Source: Vicia villosa (taxonomy: Eukaryota > Streptophyta > Magnoliopsida > Fabales > Fabaceae). Taken from it: 64,000 bases of DNA. The notes below the pieces were generated by a model. The model searched no databases. It saw only the letters and a program-made list of their open reading frames with translations, and had not been told where the DNA came from. The position numbers and the translations under genes are program-made. How positions within the stretch are numbered: the stretch's first letter is position 1; the number at the start of each line of letters is the position of its first letter. Positions 10,101 to 20,915 of this stretch are shown in pieces. The stretch spans positions 52,278,336 through 52,342,335 of the forward strand of contig NC_081183.1 in assembly GCF_029867415.1 (NCBI RefSeq), in the 5' to 3' direction.

Positions 10101-10930
10101 ATATGTGGTCTTCTTTAAGACGAATCTCACGATCCTTTCTAGGAGTTTCCTCAAGCTGTCTTATGCAAGACAAATTATCACCATTTCCAAGAACCTCTTT
10201 AGGTAGTCTTTTTTCAAGACATTTCTTTTCTAAGTTCCTTTTCAGGCAGTCTTCTTCAGGACATTACCTTTCTAAGTACCTCTTGAGGTAGTCTTCTTCA
10301 AGACATTCTTTTTCTAAGCACCTTTTCAGGTAGTCTTTTTAAGACATTTCTTTTTCTCAGGAACCTCTTCAGGTAGTCTTCTTCAAGACATTCTTTTTCT
10401 AAACACCTTTTCAGGTAGTCTTTTTTAGACATTTATTTTTCCAAGTACCTTTTGAGGTAGTCTTCTTCAAGACATTCTTTTTCTAAACACCTTTTCAGGT
10501 AGTCTTTTTAGACATTTCTTTTTCCAAGTACCTTTTGAGGTAGTCTTCTTCAAGACATTTTTCTTCTAAGCACCTGTTTAGGTAGTCTTCTTCGAGACAT
10601 TCTTGTCCTAAGTACCTTTTCAAGTAGTCTTTTTCAAAAAACAATCCATCATCCCTCTCAGGAACCTCTTCAGGTAGTCTTCTTCAAGACATCTTTCAAC
10701 CTTTTCAGGTAGTCGTCTTTAAAGACATTCTTCATTCCTTGCTAAGAACTTTTTCAGGCGATCTTCTTTAAGACAAATTTCTATCTACTCTAAGAGCCTT
10801 TACAGGTGGTTTTCTCTAAGACAAATTGCTACCATTTCGATAAATCATTTCAGATAGTCTTCTTTAAGACAAACATTCACTTCCATTCCAAAAGACCTTT
10901 TCAGGTAATCTTACAGAAGACATTACTTCG
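10101..10930 (+). repeat. LARD stem-loop array 2 (about 40-bp units)
   Basis: Roughly 18 degenerate units, each with two short hairpins: ACCT-YTTB-AGGT and GTCTT-CTTC-AAGAC. Loops vary in sequence and length (CTTC, CTTT, TTTTC, ATGC) while the arms stay paired. Some arm changes become G-T pairs (AGGAC, GAGAC). One unit near 10158 has a longer TGTCTT/AAGACA stem. Confidence 0.75.
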
Positions 10931-11160
10931 TTCCACTCATTACGTCAACCAAACATACGCATAAGCATAAGCATTAATAAACATTACAAAGCCAGCATAA
11001 GCATAGTCAGGGTATAAGTGCAAACATGGAATAAACAAGTTCAATGGGTTTGAGGAGATAAAACCATGGGATTGCATCAGCATTAGCATACATGCATACG
11101 CATTAGCATTAGCATATACATATCACAAAAGCCCAATTTTTATTGGCAATCCAAACCAGT
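10931..11160 (+). repeat. GCATAAGC/GCATTAGC tract in LARD
   Basis: Short-period repeats of GCATAAGC and GCATTAGC words. Non-coding. Confidence 0.5.
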
Positions 11161-12130
11161 TCAAAGTCCAGTTCTCGTCCTGGAAAATCATTAAATCCAG
11201 TTCCCGTCTGGTAGTCAGTTCCCGTCTGACTATTACATCAAAATCCAAATCACACTACAAAAGCCTAGTCTCCAACCCTCGTGTTATGAAAGGTGTATTT
11301 TCTCCGACCCTATAGTCGTGAGTCTCCAAAACAGGTGAATCTTTTTCATGCAGGTAAGTTCGCTAGAACTATAGCAGGCGATCACTCTTATGCAGGTACA
11401 CTTGTCAGAACCATGGCAAGTAATTCCTTTGATGCAGGCGAAGTTGCTAAGAGCATAGCAAATTAGCCTAAAATGGTATAGGTAAATTTCGCGATAACAC
11501 TCGCGGATAACCCTATTGGTGGTACAGGTAAATTCTGCGATAGCACTCGCAGATAACCCTGGTGCATAGGTAAATTTCGCGATAACACTCGCGGATAACC
11601 CTATTGGTGGTACAGGTAAATTCTGCGATAGCACTCGCAGATAACCCTGGTGACATAGGTAAATTTCGCGATAACACTCGCGAATAACCCTATTGGTGGT
11701 ACAGGTAAATTCTGCGATAGCACTCGCAGATAACCCTGGTGACATAGGTAAATTTCGCGATAACACTCGCGAATAACCCTATTGGTGGTACAGGTAAATT
11801 CTGCGATAGCACTCGCAGATAACCCTGGTGACATAGGTAAATTTCGCGATAACACTCGCGAATAACCCTATTGGTGACACAGGTAAATTCTGCGATAATA
11901 TTCGCAGATAACCCTGTTGGTGCAGGTGAACTTGCTAGAATTATAGCAAGCAATCCTATTGGGGTCCACAAACTACGGAAACTTACTAGAACTACAGTAA
12001 GTGGGGGTTCATAAACTACGGAAACTTACTAGAACTATAGTAAGTGGGGGTTCACAAACTACGGAAACTTACTAGAACTATAGTAAGTGGGGGTTCACAA
12101 ACTGCGGAAGCCTGCTGACCATAGCAAGCC
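11161..12130 (+). repeat. LARD stem-loop array 3, co-varying hairpins with six- or seven-base loops
   Basis: It starts with three hairpins around loop TTCTCGT or TTCCCGT (CCAG/CTGG at 11168-11183 and 11197-11211; AGTCAG/CTGACT at 11213-11231). About fourteen hairpins with six-base loops follow: CTTGTCA/TGGCAAG (11401-11420), TTGCTA/TAGCAA (11444-11461), TTCGCGA/TCGCGAA (11665-11684 and repeats), TCTGCGA/TCGCAGA (11889-11908 and repeats), CTTGCTA/TAGCAAG (11931-11950), ACTTACTA/TAGTAAGT (12024-12045 and repeats). The middle is an 89-bp tandem dimer (about 11486-11920); the end is a 43-bp tandem repeat (about 11975-12110). Minus-strand frames across it come from the repeat period and are not genes. 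Confidence 0.85.
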
Positions 12131-12756
12131 AATTACACAACCAACAGAAGGTCCTCGCTATTCCTTTTCAGGAACCTTTCCAGGAAGTCTTCTTCAAGAC
12201 GTATTCCATCCTTTCTAGGAGCTTTTCCAGGCATACAAGATTTTTCAAACGATTCCTCAACTGGGTTTATCGCGTTAGTCCCTCGGCAGTGATATTCTCC
12301 AAAACTTCAATAACAATCAAAGGTGTCTTCTTTCTTTTCAGAATTACTAACACACTTCGATTTACATAAACTAACAATCATGCATCATTTCAACTTACAT
12401 ACTTCATTCATACATATTGCATATACATACACCGCTCTCATTTATTTTGAGAAGCTCACTGCATCATGCATCACATGCATCATAAGCATTGCATAAAGTC
12501 AAAACTGCCTTTTCAGGCCACGCTACGATCAAAATGCGTAGCTCCTCAAAAAAAAAAAAGGGAGCACCTGCTTCGCAAAAAAAAAAAAAGAGAAAAAAGA
12601 GAAGAAGGAGTGATATTTACCCTGGGTGGCATCTGTAAGCCCATCTCCCACGGAAGTTCTCCTCGATAAATGCAAATTTTAGGGCATTTCAGTATCCAAT
12701 CATCTTCTACCTTTAGATCACGATAGGCAGACGTGCCTATCTGACTCTCCAGGTTT
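12131..12756 (+). other. LARD 3' tail, non-coding
   Basis: Contains a last unit like array 2 (near 12165-12235), a GCAT-rich tract (12360-12500) and two A-runs (12549-12560, 12578-12590). No gene seen. Confidence 0.5.
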
Positions 12757-12778
12757 AAGAAGATTGAACAGGGGCAGC
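12757..12778 (+). promoter_or_regulatory. Polypurine tract of LARD
   Basis: GATTGAACAGGGGCAGC lies directly before the TG of the 3' LTR. The preceding AGGTTTAAGA block and the tract match the Ogre2 PPT region almost base for base. It is the RNase H-resistant primer for plus-strand synthesis. Confidence 0.85.
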
Positions 12779-15700
12779 TGTCATACCCCAAAATTTGCTC
12801 TCCTCTGCTTATCTTCAATGGCTCAAGTCACTCTCTCCTATTCGAAATTAGGGTTTGCATTGCATCAGAGGATTTTGAACCTCTGAGGCCCCAACTGGAT
12901 CTCTAAGTGTCTCACACGTATCAATGCACCTCCTTGTCAAAAGTCAAGCTTCTATTCCAAGGATTGGTCACTCAATGGCTCAGACGACTAATAATCGGCT
13001 GTGTTGACCTAAAAGTCAACTATAGTCAAAATACAATCAAACTGCAAGATTTTAGGTCAAAAGCAAGTATGTGAGGTTATATCCATCATTTGATCAAAGT
13101 TTGATCATGATCCATCAGTAGAAACTCAGAAATGAACAAATACAAAAGGTTCAAATTAGGGTTTCTTTAGGAGAAAGTCAACGCAACTTTGACTGGTCAT
13201 AACTTTCACACGGAGTATCAGAAATTTCTCAACTAAAGCTTGTTCTCAAGGAAATTTCGTCCTCTACAACTTTGATGTTGGGCCCGGAATCAAGAAATGC
13301 ACCATTTGAGAGATATAGTCCAATACATTATAGGTCCTCCACAAGAGTCAACAAAAGACACATTTTGAGACAAAGCTCATAACTTGACCATGGAAGCTTC
13401 AATGGAGATGAAACCAAAGGCATCATTTAGAGGAAACATTAAGCTTTCCAAAAGGGTCAAAATCACTTTCATATGATTAAAAACAAGAGAGATATGATCA
13501 GAAGAAGTTGGCTAAAATTCAAGAAACTCATAAAAACCAAAGTGATGAATTTTGAGTTTATGACTAAATGGGCCTAAAATATGGATTCCAAACATGACCA
13601 TGGGCTTTGTAATTATATTTTAATTAATTATTTCATTTTTATAATATTTTCTTTATTTATTTGAATTTTTAATTCATTTAAATATGAATAAATTATTATA
13701 AAATATGAAAAATTAATTTTAAATCAAAGATTTGATTTTGGAATGAAATCCAATCACTCAAATACTTCATATGGGGTGCAAATTTCGTGCAAAAGGAATT
13801 GAAAAGAGATAAGAGTGATTTTTTTGAACCAAAATAGCAAGATTTTCAATCAAATCTTTCCAAATTTTTTCTCTCCATTCAACCTAATTTCCAAGCAAGA
13901 TTCCAACCCTAATTGGCCCATATATATACTAAAAATATTCAGAAAGTGGGAAAAACGAAAAAGCTGGTTGACAAACCCTATTCTAAGTTTCTAAAAAACC
14001 AAGTATTCAAGAAACTAGGGCATAAGAAGAATTGGATCCCCAGCCGCTTTTGGGGGGAGAGAACTCCATATTTGCCTTCCTGAAGACGAAAAGAGGGAGG
14101 ATGAGTCAAGAGCCGCGCCCAGAACACGTGAACATCGCATACAGTAATTCGTATTTTTCGCTTTTATTTTGATTTTCGTATCTCATTAGCATATGTATTT
14201 TAATCTGAATTAACCATATTAACAAGTTTATGAAGTGATATAAGACAGGTCTGGGCTATTACATGCGAGTTTTGACGTAAGGATCAAGCTCTACCATTAT
14301 TGGCCGTGACCTCATCACCTTCTTCGTTCTCAAACTTGCAGACCGTTTCAGGAGAAAATAAGCATTCCATTGAATTCGCAGGGGGAAATATAGGTGATCT
14401 GGGTCCTTTTAATTTGTCTTTAGATTGGTTTACGCAGGTTTGGTTTTATGTAGATCGGAGAAGGAGGTGGAGAACCACCGTGTGTGGTGGTTTGAATGGT
14501 CTGCTGGTTCGCGTGGCAACATATCAATTCCTGATTGGTTGGTCAGCTTCTCCTCTTCTCTCTCCTTCCACGCGCAACTCCTCATTGGAGGGTCAACAAA
14601 TGGACAACCTCTCTCCTCCTGTCATTCGTCCACCAATAATACGTGGGGCCCGAGTTGGTTTTTATTTGACTTTTACCATTGAGTTTTAGCTTTCATATAT
14701 TAACTTTCTTCAGTAAAACGCTAACAACTAATCACGTGTAGCCTGACTGGTAAGGGAGATGTACTTGTCACCATAAGGACCAGGGTTCGATCCCTGAATC
14801 CAAATTATCATTTTGGGTTATTATTTCTTCCATATTCCAGCGCGTACACAAAGGAGGAGGCTACGATACACCCTCAATGCTCAGCCGTAGGATCTCCTAC
14901 CATCCAGATCTAACGCACACAAAGCTGAGAGCATACCATGGACATTCATCAATGCGCCATACTGGATAATAGCCAGGTTTTCTATAGTCTTTTTATTTTT
15001 TATTCTACTATTTATTTATTTAGATTAAGCATTAATAATTATAATTACTTACTTAAATTAATTTATTTTAGGATTATGATAAAATTAGGATTAGGGCCAT
15101 GGTTATCTTCCCGATTATTTTTCCGACTATTCGATTAATTTATTTAATTGATTGATATTAATTTCAAAAAAACCTAGGAACCCTTATTAATGCATTAGGG
15201 TTCGCTCAATCCCCATTGGCCCTTGCCCAAATATTAGGATTTAAATTATTATTCGTTTCGACTAAATTTATTGGTCGCGATGGTTAATAATCGATTAATT
15301 TAATTAATCAAATCCTATAAATTAAAATAAACATTATTTTGCTAAATGGTTTTAACCATCTTATTGGTTATGATGATTAGCATACCTTATCAATTTGTTA
15401 TTATTTGTAATCGTATTAATCGGTTATGAGAGGTAACAGTATAGAAATACAAATTCATAAAATAATAAAATACGTTAATTCATTATTAGTGATAATCGAA
15501 TCAATCGATTTGAATTGGTAATGGTGCAAAACCCCAATCTTTTAACTATGGTGATCAAACCTATTGATCATTGCGGTTAATTGTGCCAAATCAGGATTGT
15601 ACGCCCGAAACATCTAAAATACACTAAACCACGACACTACAGGATTTTTATCCTAGGCAACTCAAAATGCCCTTTCAAATCAAATTCAAACTGCGATAGG

Positions 15701-16100
15701 CAATTCGAAGAGCCTCAAAACAATTTCAAAACAACTTCACACAATCTCTATAATCAATTCTAAGGCGTACAATCCTGTGCCCGAACTACGTTGACTCTGA
15801 TTCTCCCTAAGGAGATACGTAGGCACTTGGCAACAAGGCGAGTCCCCCTCTTCCAAACTCTAATCATGTTCAAATAATTAGCCTTTAACTTTATTTACTG
15901 TCTGTCATCTTTCTTTATGTTTTGCCATAACCCTTATCTTTGCAATGTTAACCTTTAGGAAAGGGTTGAGGGTGCCTAACACCTTCCCTCGACCTAAATA
16001 TAGTATCTTACCCAGATCTCTCAACTACGTAAGGTTTCCTATTCGCCTTGGTAGAATAGGTGGCGACTCTCTAAGTTAAATTTTTAGGCAGGTTGCTACA
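12779..16100 (+). repeat. LARD 3' LTR
   Basis: 3322 bp, same length as the 5' LTR, with about 17 substitutions seen by eye. It repeats the tRNA-like module (14739-14794) and the U5 stem-loops (15786-15822, 15967-15993). Confidence 0.97.
14739..14794 (+). promoter_or_regulatory. tRNA-like A/B-box module in LARD 3' LTR
   Basis: Second copy of the module at 4508-4563, with both boxes unchanged. Confidence 0.5.
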
Positions 16101-16105
16101 CTAAT
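16101..16105. repeat. Target site duplication CTAAT, right of LARD
   Basis: Pairs with 2543-2547. Confidence 0.97.
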
Positions 16106-16812
16106 GGCTTCTTCTCCACCTCCTTGTCTCTATTCTTTTCCTTTTTACTCTTGTTTTCATAGTTTTCTAGACTTTGCAGTTGCTGCTCATGTTCTTCGAG
16201 CTTACCAAACAGCGATGTGATGGTTAGCATGGTGAGATCGTTGGCCTCTTTGATGGCTGTAACTTTAGGCTGCCATTCCTTGCTAAGACATCTCAAAATT
16301 TTATTAGTAGCATTTTCATTGGAAACAGGTCTTCCAAGAGCATTTAAACGACCGGTAAGGTGAATAAATCTCTTTTGCATTTCAGAGATAGATTCTCCTT
16401 GTTTCATGCGAAAGAGCTCAAACTCTTGATTGAGTGTGTTGATACGGGACTGTTTTACTTCGGAGGTACCTTCGTGGGCAACCTCTGAAGCATCCCACAT
16501 TTCTTTAGCAGTCGTGCAATGAGAAACACGATAGTATTCATCAACACCAAGAACTGAAATTAACATATTTCGACCATTCCAATCGCTTGCGTACTTTTTC
16601 TCATCATCTTCATTCCAAGTATTTTCAGGTTTAGGCACAATGGCTCCTGCAGCATTCACCATGGTAATTTGAAATGGTCCATTTTGAATGGCAGTCCATA
16701 CATGCCTATCAACCGAAGTTATATGAACTCGCATGCAATCTTTCCAATAGCCATAGTTCTCACCGTTAAAAACAGGCGCTCTAGTATACGCCCCCTTTGG
16801 TTTAGATGCCAT
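16101..16812 (-). pseudogene. copia A gag, N-terminal half
   Basis: Minus-strand frame starting at the ATG at 16812 (MASKPKGAYTRAPVFNG). An upstream in-frame extension to 16881 crosses the PBS and is not used. Family motifs are FNGENYGYWKDCMRVHI, MWDASEVAHEGTSEVKQS and FELFRMKQGESISEMQKRF, i.e. the UBN2-type copia Gag. It forms the capsid layer of virus-like particles. The frame is cut by the LARD at the duplication; the C-half continues in the same phase at 2547 downwards. Confidence 0.88.
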
Positions 16813-16849
16813 ATCGTTTGAAGTAGCTACAAAGCACCAGAGGACCGGT

Positions 16850-16861
16850 GCTCTGATACCA
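16850..16861 (-). promoter_or_regulatory. copia A primer binding site
   Basis: TGGTATCAGAGC on the minus strand, complementary to the 3' end of initiator tRNA-Met. It sits two bases inside the LTR end at 16864. Confidence 0.9.
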
Positions 16862-16863
16862 CT

Positions 16864-18250
16864 TGTTAGACGCTGTGGCAAATGAGCTAGAGGGGGGGTG
16901 AATAGATCACCTTATTGAAATGCACGGATTTAAATGTTTTCAGAGAATTTTTCACAAAATTGGCGGAAAGCTATATACGGTCCTGAATCCAAAAACGTCT
17001 AATCTAAACCGGCTACTGGAAAACCGGACACGCGAGATGTTGCTGGATTTTATGTGAATGAAAGTGATGAGATAACACAATGAACGATTCAGTTTTAATG
17101 CACTTATCACCAAACAACTATTTCCAATGAAAGAAAATGAACAAGTAATTTTGTCAAACAGTTGGTGATACTTGATTCACTGATAGAGGGCTATGAAGTT
17201 TATGTCAAAAGATTTTACAGCCTTGTATCAATGAATGTAAATTCAGTTTCACCAATTGAATCACAAACGTGTCGAAAACGTAAAGAGGAGTAAAGAAAGA
17301 ATACGATACGCGGAGCAGTTTGGTAAGGAAGTTCCCCACTATCGTCCTCGCAGGTGGGTACGTCTCCCTCTCAATTTCCGAATCGGAATTGAGAAATTTC
17401 AATATCAATATGCTGAAAATTGTTCACAAGGTTTCCATACAACGATAAAGAACGAATCACACAGATTTTCTTCACTTGTATAAACCTTCTCTTGATTTGA
17501 GCTGATCAAGAAACTTCTTGCAAGATCCACAATCAATTCACCATTTCCACGACTCGTTTGCGAAATCGCTCCGATCTCCAAACCCTACGCTGCAGCTGAA
17601 TCTGACTTGTGCAATCGTGACTAACAAACCCACAAGAACTCCCCCGTTCTTGCTGGACAAACCTCTGGTTTTTCCTCGAAATCCCCTTCGAATCTTCGAC
17701 TCAGCTAGATCCACGATCGTACCACTGAACGTTATCTCAATGAAACCTTTGATTCAATTTGCAATGATGGTTGTGCAATGTTCTTGAGCAAAGGAGATTG
17801 AGAAGATGAAGAAGATGAAGTATCTTTCAGATTTCTGGTGCTCACAATACTCAATTTGCTTTTCTCAAATGTTGGTAGAATGACACGTCCTTTCCAATCT
17901 GTCAAAAGTTGCTTATATATGAAACATAGTTAGTTAGACATAAAATTACAGTTATGATTCGACACTTAATGCCTATGTGTCAATTCATGAGCCTTTATGA
18001 GTTGGATCATGACTTCATGAGTCGATACATACTGTGATAAATCACAAACCAGTAGCTTCTCAACTTATATGAGTCGATGCAAACGTCGTATGGTCCGAAC
18101 CATACACTTATGGTTTGATGCATAATGGCTATGGTCCGATTCATACTGAGTAAAGATGCAAAACAGAGTTGCATAACAATTATGGTTCGATCCATGTATC
18201 GTAGTTCCCACTTATGCTAGTGGAAGCAAAGGATAAGAGACAAATGTCAT
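16864..18250 (-). repeat. copia A 5' LTR (outer end approximate)
   Basis: Starts at TGTTAGACG on the plus strand (element-sense end ...GTCTAACA). The U3 (17920 to about 18240) holds degenerate repeats of TATGGTYCGATNCATA words. The outer boundary could lie anywhere from 18200 to 18330. Confidence 0.7.
17912..17919 (-). promoter_or_regulatory. TATA box of copia A LTR
   Basis: TATATAAG on the minus strand, about 1.05 kb from the LTR end, downstream of the repeated U3 words. Confidence 0.55.
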
Positions 18251-18369
18251 CTCAATGTTCGATGTATCTAATCTATATCATCACATACATCTGTTTGTTT
18301 TTGTTTGAAATCTTTTCATTATAAGCCCTGGGCTGTGCCACTTATGGTGCTTAGAATGATAAAGATGAT

Positions 18370-18600
18370 TTTTGTTTAGCCAGCCTTGTGGCAAAAATAA
18401 GTTTGATTAGCCAGCCTTGTGGCAAAAAACTTTTGATAAGTCAGCCTTGTGACAAAAAGTTTTGATTAATCAGCCAGCCTTGTGGCAAAAATTTCAATGA
18501 AGCCAGCCTTGTGGCAAAAACTTTGATTAATCAGCCAGCCTTGTGGCAAAAGGTTTGATTGATTAGCCAGCCTTGTGGCAAAAATTTGAGTTTTAATTGT
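18370..18600 (-). repeat. T3 stem-loop array, GCCA-GCCTTG-TGGC units
   Basis: About seven units of roughly 25-35 bp. Most carry GCCA/TGGC arms around GCCTTG (first at 18379-18392); one at 18440-18453 carries GTCA/TGAC around the same loop. Non-coding. Confidence 0.75.
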
Positions 18601-18689
18601 TTGTGATGATATAGAAGAGATACTCCTATCATAGAGATGATAAATGTCTTAATCTCCTAGGGTATTTGTTTTGGATATTGGGGATGCTT

Positions 18690-18970
18690 ATAAGAAGCCC
18701 GTGGGTCCTTGTACGAAGCCCAAGAGGAGGCTATCCGAGGGTCCTTGCATTGTAAGCCCAAGAGGAGGCTATGAGAGGGACAATCGAGGGTCCTTGCATT
18801 GTAAGCCCAAGAGGAGGCTATGGGAGGGACAAGTCGTTTGTATGAAGCCCAAGAGGAGGCATGGTATAGTTGGTTTGAGCTCTTAGAGCGATTTCACCAG
18901 GAAACCATACTCTATGTCCTAACCTAAACTAGGGAGATTCTTTGCACGAAGCCCAATAGGAGGCTATGGG
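18690..18970 (-). repeat. T3 repeat with AGCC...GGCT hairpins
   Basis: Five degenerate units of AAGCCCAAGAGGAGGCTATG type with AGCC/GGCT arms around CAAGAGGA (last unit CAATAGGA). Confidence 0.65.
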
Positions 18971-19880
18971 GAACCTAGTGTTATACTAAGTTGAACAAGT
19001 ATATATAACACGATCACAAATATGAACAAGTACGAACAAATATGAACAAGTACATGAACAAATATGAACAAGTATATGAACAAATATGAATAAGTATGAA
19101 CAATTATATATGACAAGGTGTGTGTATACAATGGAGTTTATGAAGGAAATATACCTGTAAGGATGATCCATTTGTATACACGGGGCTCGGGACTTATACT
19201 CGGGGAGAGGCCCATTGAGTTTATTCAGAAGTTATGTAAACAAGTATTTACAAGGGAGGTTGGGACTTATACCTACATGGAGGCCCATGGTATTTTTGGG
19301 AAGATTTAAAGAAAACCTTCATTTTTGATTTGTTATTCGAGGTTAAAAATCAAATTGATCGAGGTATGTACAAAAAGGTGTATGTACAATGAAATACCTA
19401 ATTTCATGTAAGGGAATGAGACTTATACCTATGTGGAGGCCCATGTTTTATTTTATAAAACATGGTTGATTGTTTTGTTAAAAACGCGAGGCTTCGCTTT
19501 TGAAAACAGTTTGAAAGTTTGTTGAAAAACAATTTGAATTTTGACAAAAGTCAACTTAATTAAGATAAAAACAAATTTTATACTTAATTAAGACCTAAAT
19601 GATTAGGGTTTGATCACAAAATATTTACAAGTGATTGAGTTTTGAAAATCAAGTGAAAAAACTATTTTTTAAAGTATTAAAAACATTTAATAAACAAGTC
19701 ATTTTAAACTTAATAAAAACACATCAAATAAATATTTTGTTGTGATTTTTTTTTATATTCATAAAATATATATGTTAAATAAGAAGTGTACAAAAAATGA
19801 AGTAAAAATGAATTAATTTGATTGGTTAAATCAATTGATGAAGTTGTGTAAAAAATGAAAGAAAAATAGTGCTAAAAAAG
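18971..19880 (-). other. T3 spacer with short repeats
   Basis: Tandem GAACAAGTAYGAACAAATAT words at 18997-19105. Three copies of a GGGACTTATAC...GGAGGCCCAT unit follow (19186-19215, 19260-19290, 19405-19445), then AT-rich sequence. No gene seen. Confidence 0.5.
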
Positions 19881-19882
19881 AA

Positions 19883-19961
19883 GGTTTGGTCCCTAGGAGT
19901 GTTGAACTCGTGACCTTGAGGTTACCATTCAAAAACTTAGCCAACTGGACCACGCGCGTGG
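19883..19961 (-). promoter_or_regulatory. tRNA-like module in T3 LTR
   Basis: On the minus strand GTGGTCCAGTTGGCTAAG resembles a D-arm / A box, and GGTCACGAGTTCAACACTCC resembles a T-arm / B box. They are separated by about the spacing of a tRNA. Closing stems are imperfect. The LARD LTR carries a module of the same kind. Confidence 0.45.
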
Positions 19962-20908
19962 TCTGTTAATACTTGCAATGAATTAAAATATATTTTGAAT
20001 CAATTTACAAACTTCAGTTTCAAAAATATGGCGCCAAGAACACATCCCTATTTTGATTTTGAATTTTTCTGAAACTGAACCAATTTGATCAAGTGAATAG
20101 CCTATCTTGCTCGATTTTTCACAAGGAACATGATGGTACCATTTAATTTCATTTATTTTTGCTCTAAGATCATTGATTCTCTGATGAACACGAAGAACCC
20201 TAATTCTATGATGCAATCTGAAATCGTGTATGTGCAAGTTATGATGCAATTGATTGAGGGTTAATGATCCATATGTATGCAGAAACATGATGGTAAACCA
20301 GTTTTTCATTTATGATGCATGAATGATAGAGTTTGAAGTTCATGAAGCTTACCTTGAAAGTTTGCAAAACTGGAAAATGAATTTCGAGCTGGAGGTGTTA
20401 CAGATGCTTTGTAATGATCTGGAAAGCTTCAATGATGATTATGGAACATGTTTGAACACTTGGAACGATCTAAATTCACCTGAGCAAGGCCATGGAACCC
20501 GATCTGCAGTACGGCTTAAGTGAGGATCAAGCTTGATGATTTTGATGTTTCAGATCATGGATGATGATTGGAACAATTCATATGAAGTATATGGATGATG
20601 TTTAGAAGGTTAGTTTGGACAGAATTGGCTTGGTATGGATTTTGGCATGATAAGGCTTTCTTTATGCATATATGGGAGTTGAAGAGTGATTCTGAGTTTT
20701 AAGGTGTTTTGGGGTGTGTGAGTGGATCAAACACATCCCATATGATGTTTATGGAATGATAGAACCATCACTTTGGCCATAACTTCAAGGGTTTGGAGGT
20801 TGAGTTTTCTACCTCTTGGAAACTTAAGAAAACTTGCAATTCAAGAAAGAAGAGAAAACCTATGATTTGTGAGGTTTTGGTGTGATTTTGAAAGTGATTT
20901 GAACCTCT

Positions 20909-20915
20909 ATTTATA
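20909..20915 (-). promoter_or_regulatory. TATA box of T3 LTR
   Basis: TATAAAT in GGCCTATAAATAGAG on the minus strand. Ogre1 has the same GGCCTATAAAT context. Confidence 0.6.

Larger units (their letters stand above)
2548..16100 (+). mobile_element. Non-autonomous Tat-type LTR element (LARD), complete
   Basis: A complete 13,553-bp element with two 3322-bp LTRs (2548-5869 and 12779-16100), TG...CA ends, a CTAAT duplication, a PBS at 5872-5889 and a PPT just before 12779. The 6.9 kb interior has no frame resembling gag, protease, RT or integrase on either strand, so this is a large retrotransposon derivative. LTR starts, PBS and PPT are those of the Ogre elements in the same window, so Ogre proteins are the likely helpers (inference). 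I counted about 17 mismatches between the two LTRs (near 0.5 percent), so the insertion is young. Confidence 0.93.
1..18250 (-). mobile_element. Ty1/copia element A, 5' part, split by the LARD
   Basis: A minus-strand copia retrotransposon occupies about 1-2547 and 16101-18250; the 13.55 kb between is a later plus-strand insertion. Order in element sense is 5' LTR (about 18250 to 16864), a PBS matching initiator tRNA-Met (16861-16850), gag N-half, [LARD], gag C-half with two CCHC knuckles, protease, GAG-pre-integrase and integrase. The RT, RNase H and 3' LTR lie left of the window. The coding part has an in-frame stop in integrase and frame changes, so this copy is dead. The outer (U3) end of the 5' LTR is uncertain by roughly 100 bp because I could not identify a target duplication. 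Lineage within copia not assigned. Confidence 0.85.

Noticed and set aside
11284..11971. Overlapping minus-strand frames of up to 160 codons with repeating residues
   Set aside because: They are translations of the 89-bp tandem repeat. The period is not a multiple of three, so the same peptide recurs in shifted frames.
18370..18600. CRISPR-like regular repeats
   Set aside because: Plant DNA, spacers too short and related to each other, no cas genes. They are retrotransposon stem-loop repeats.
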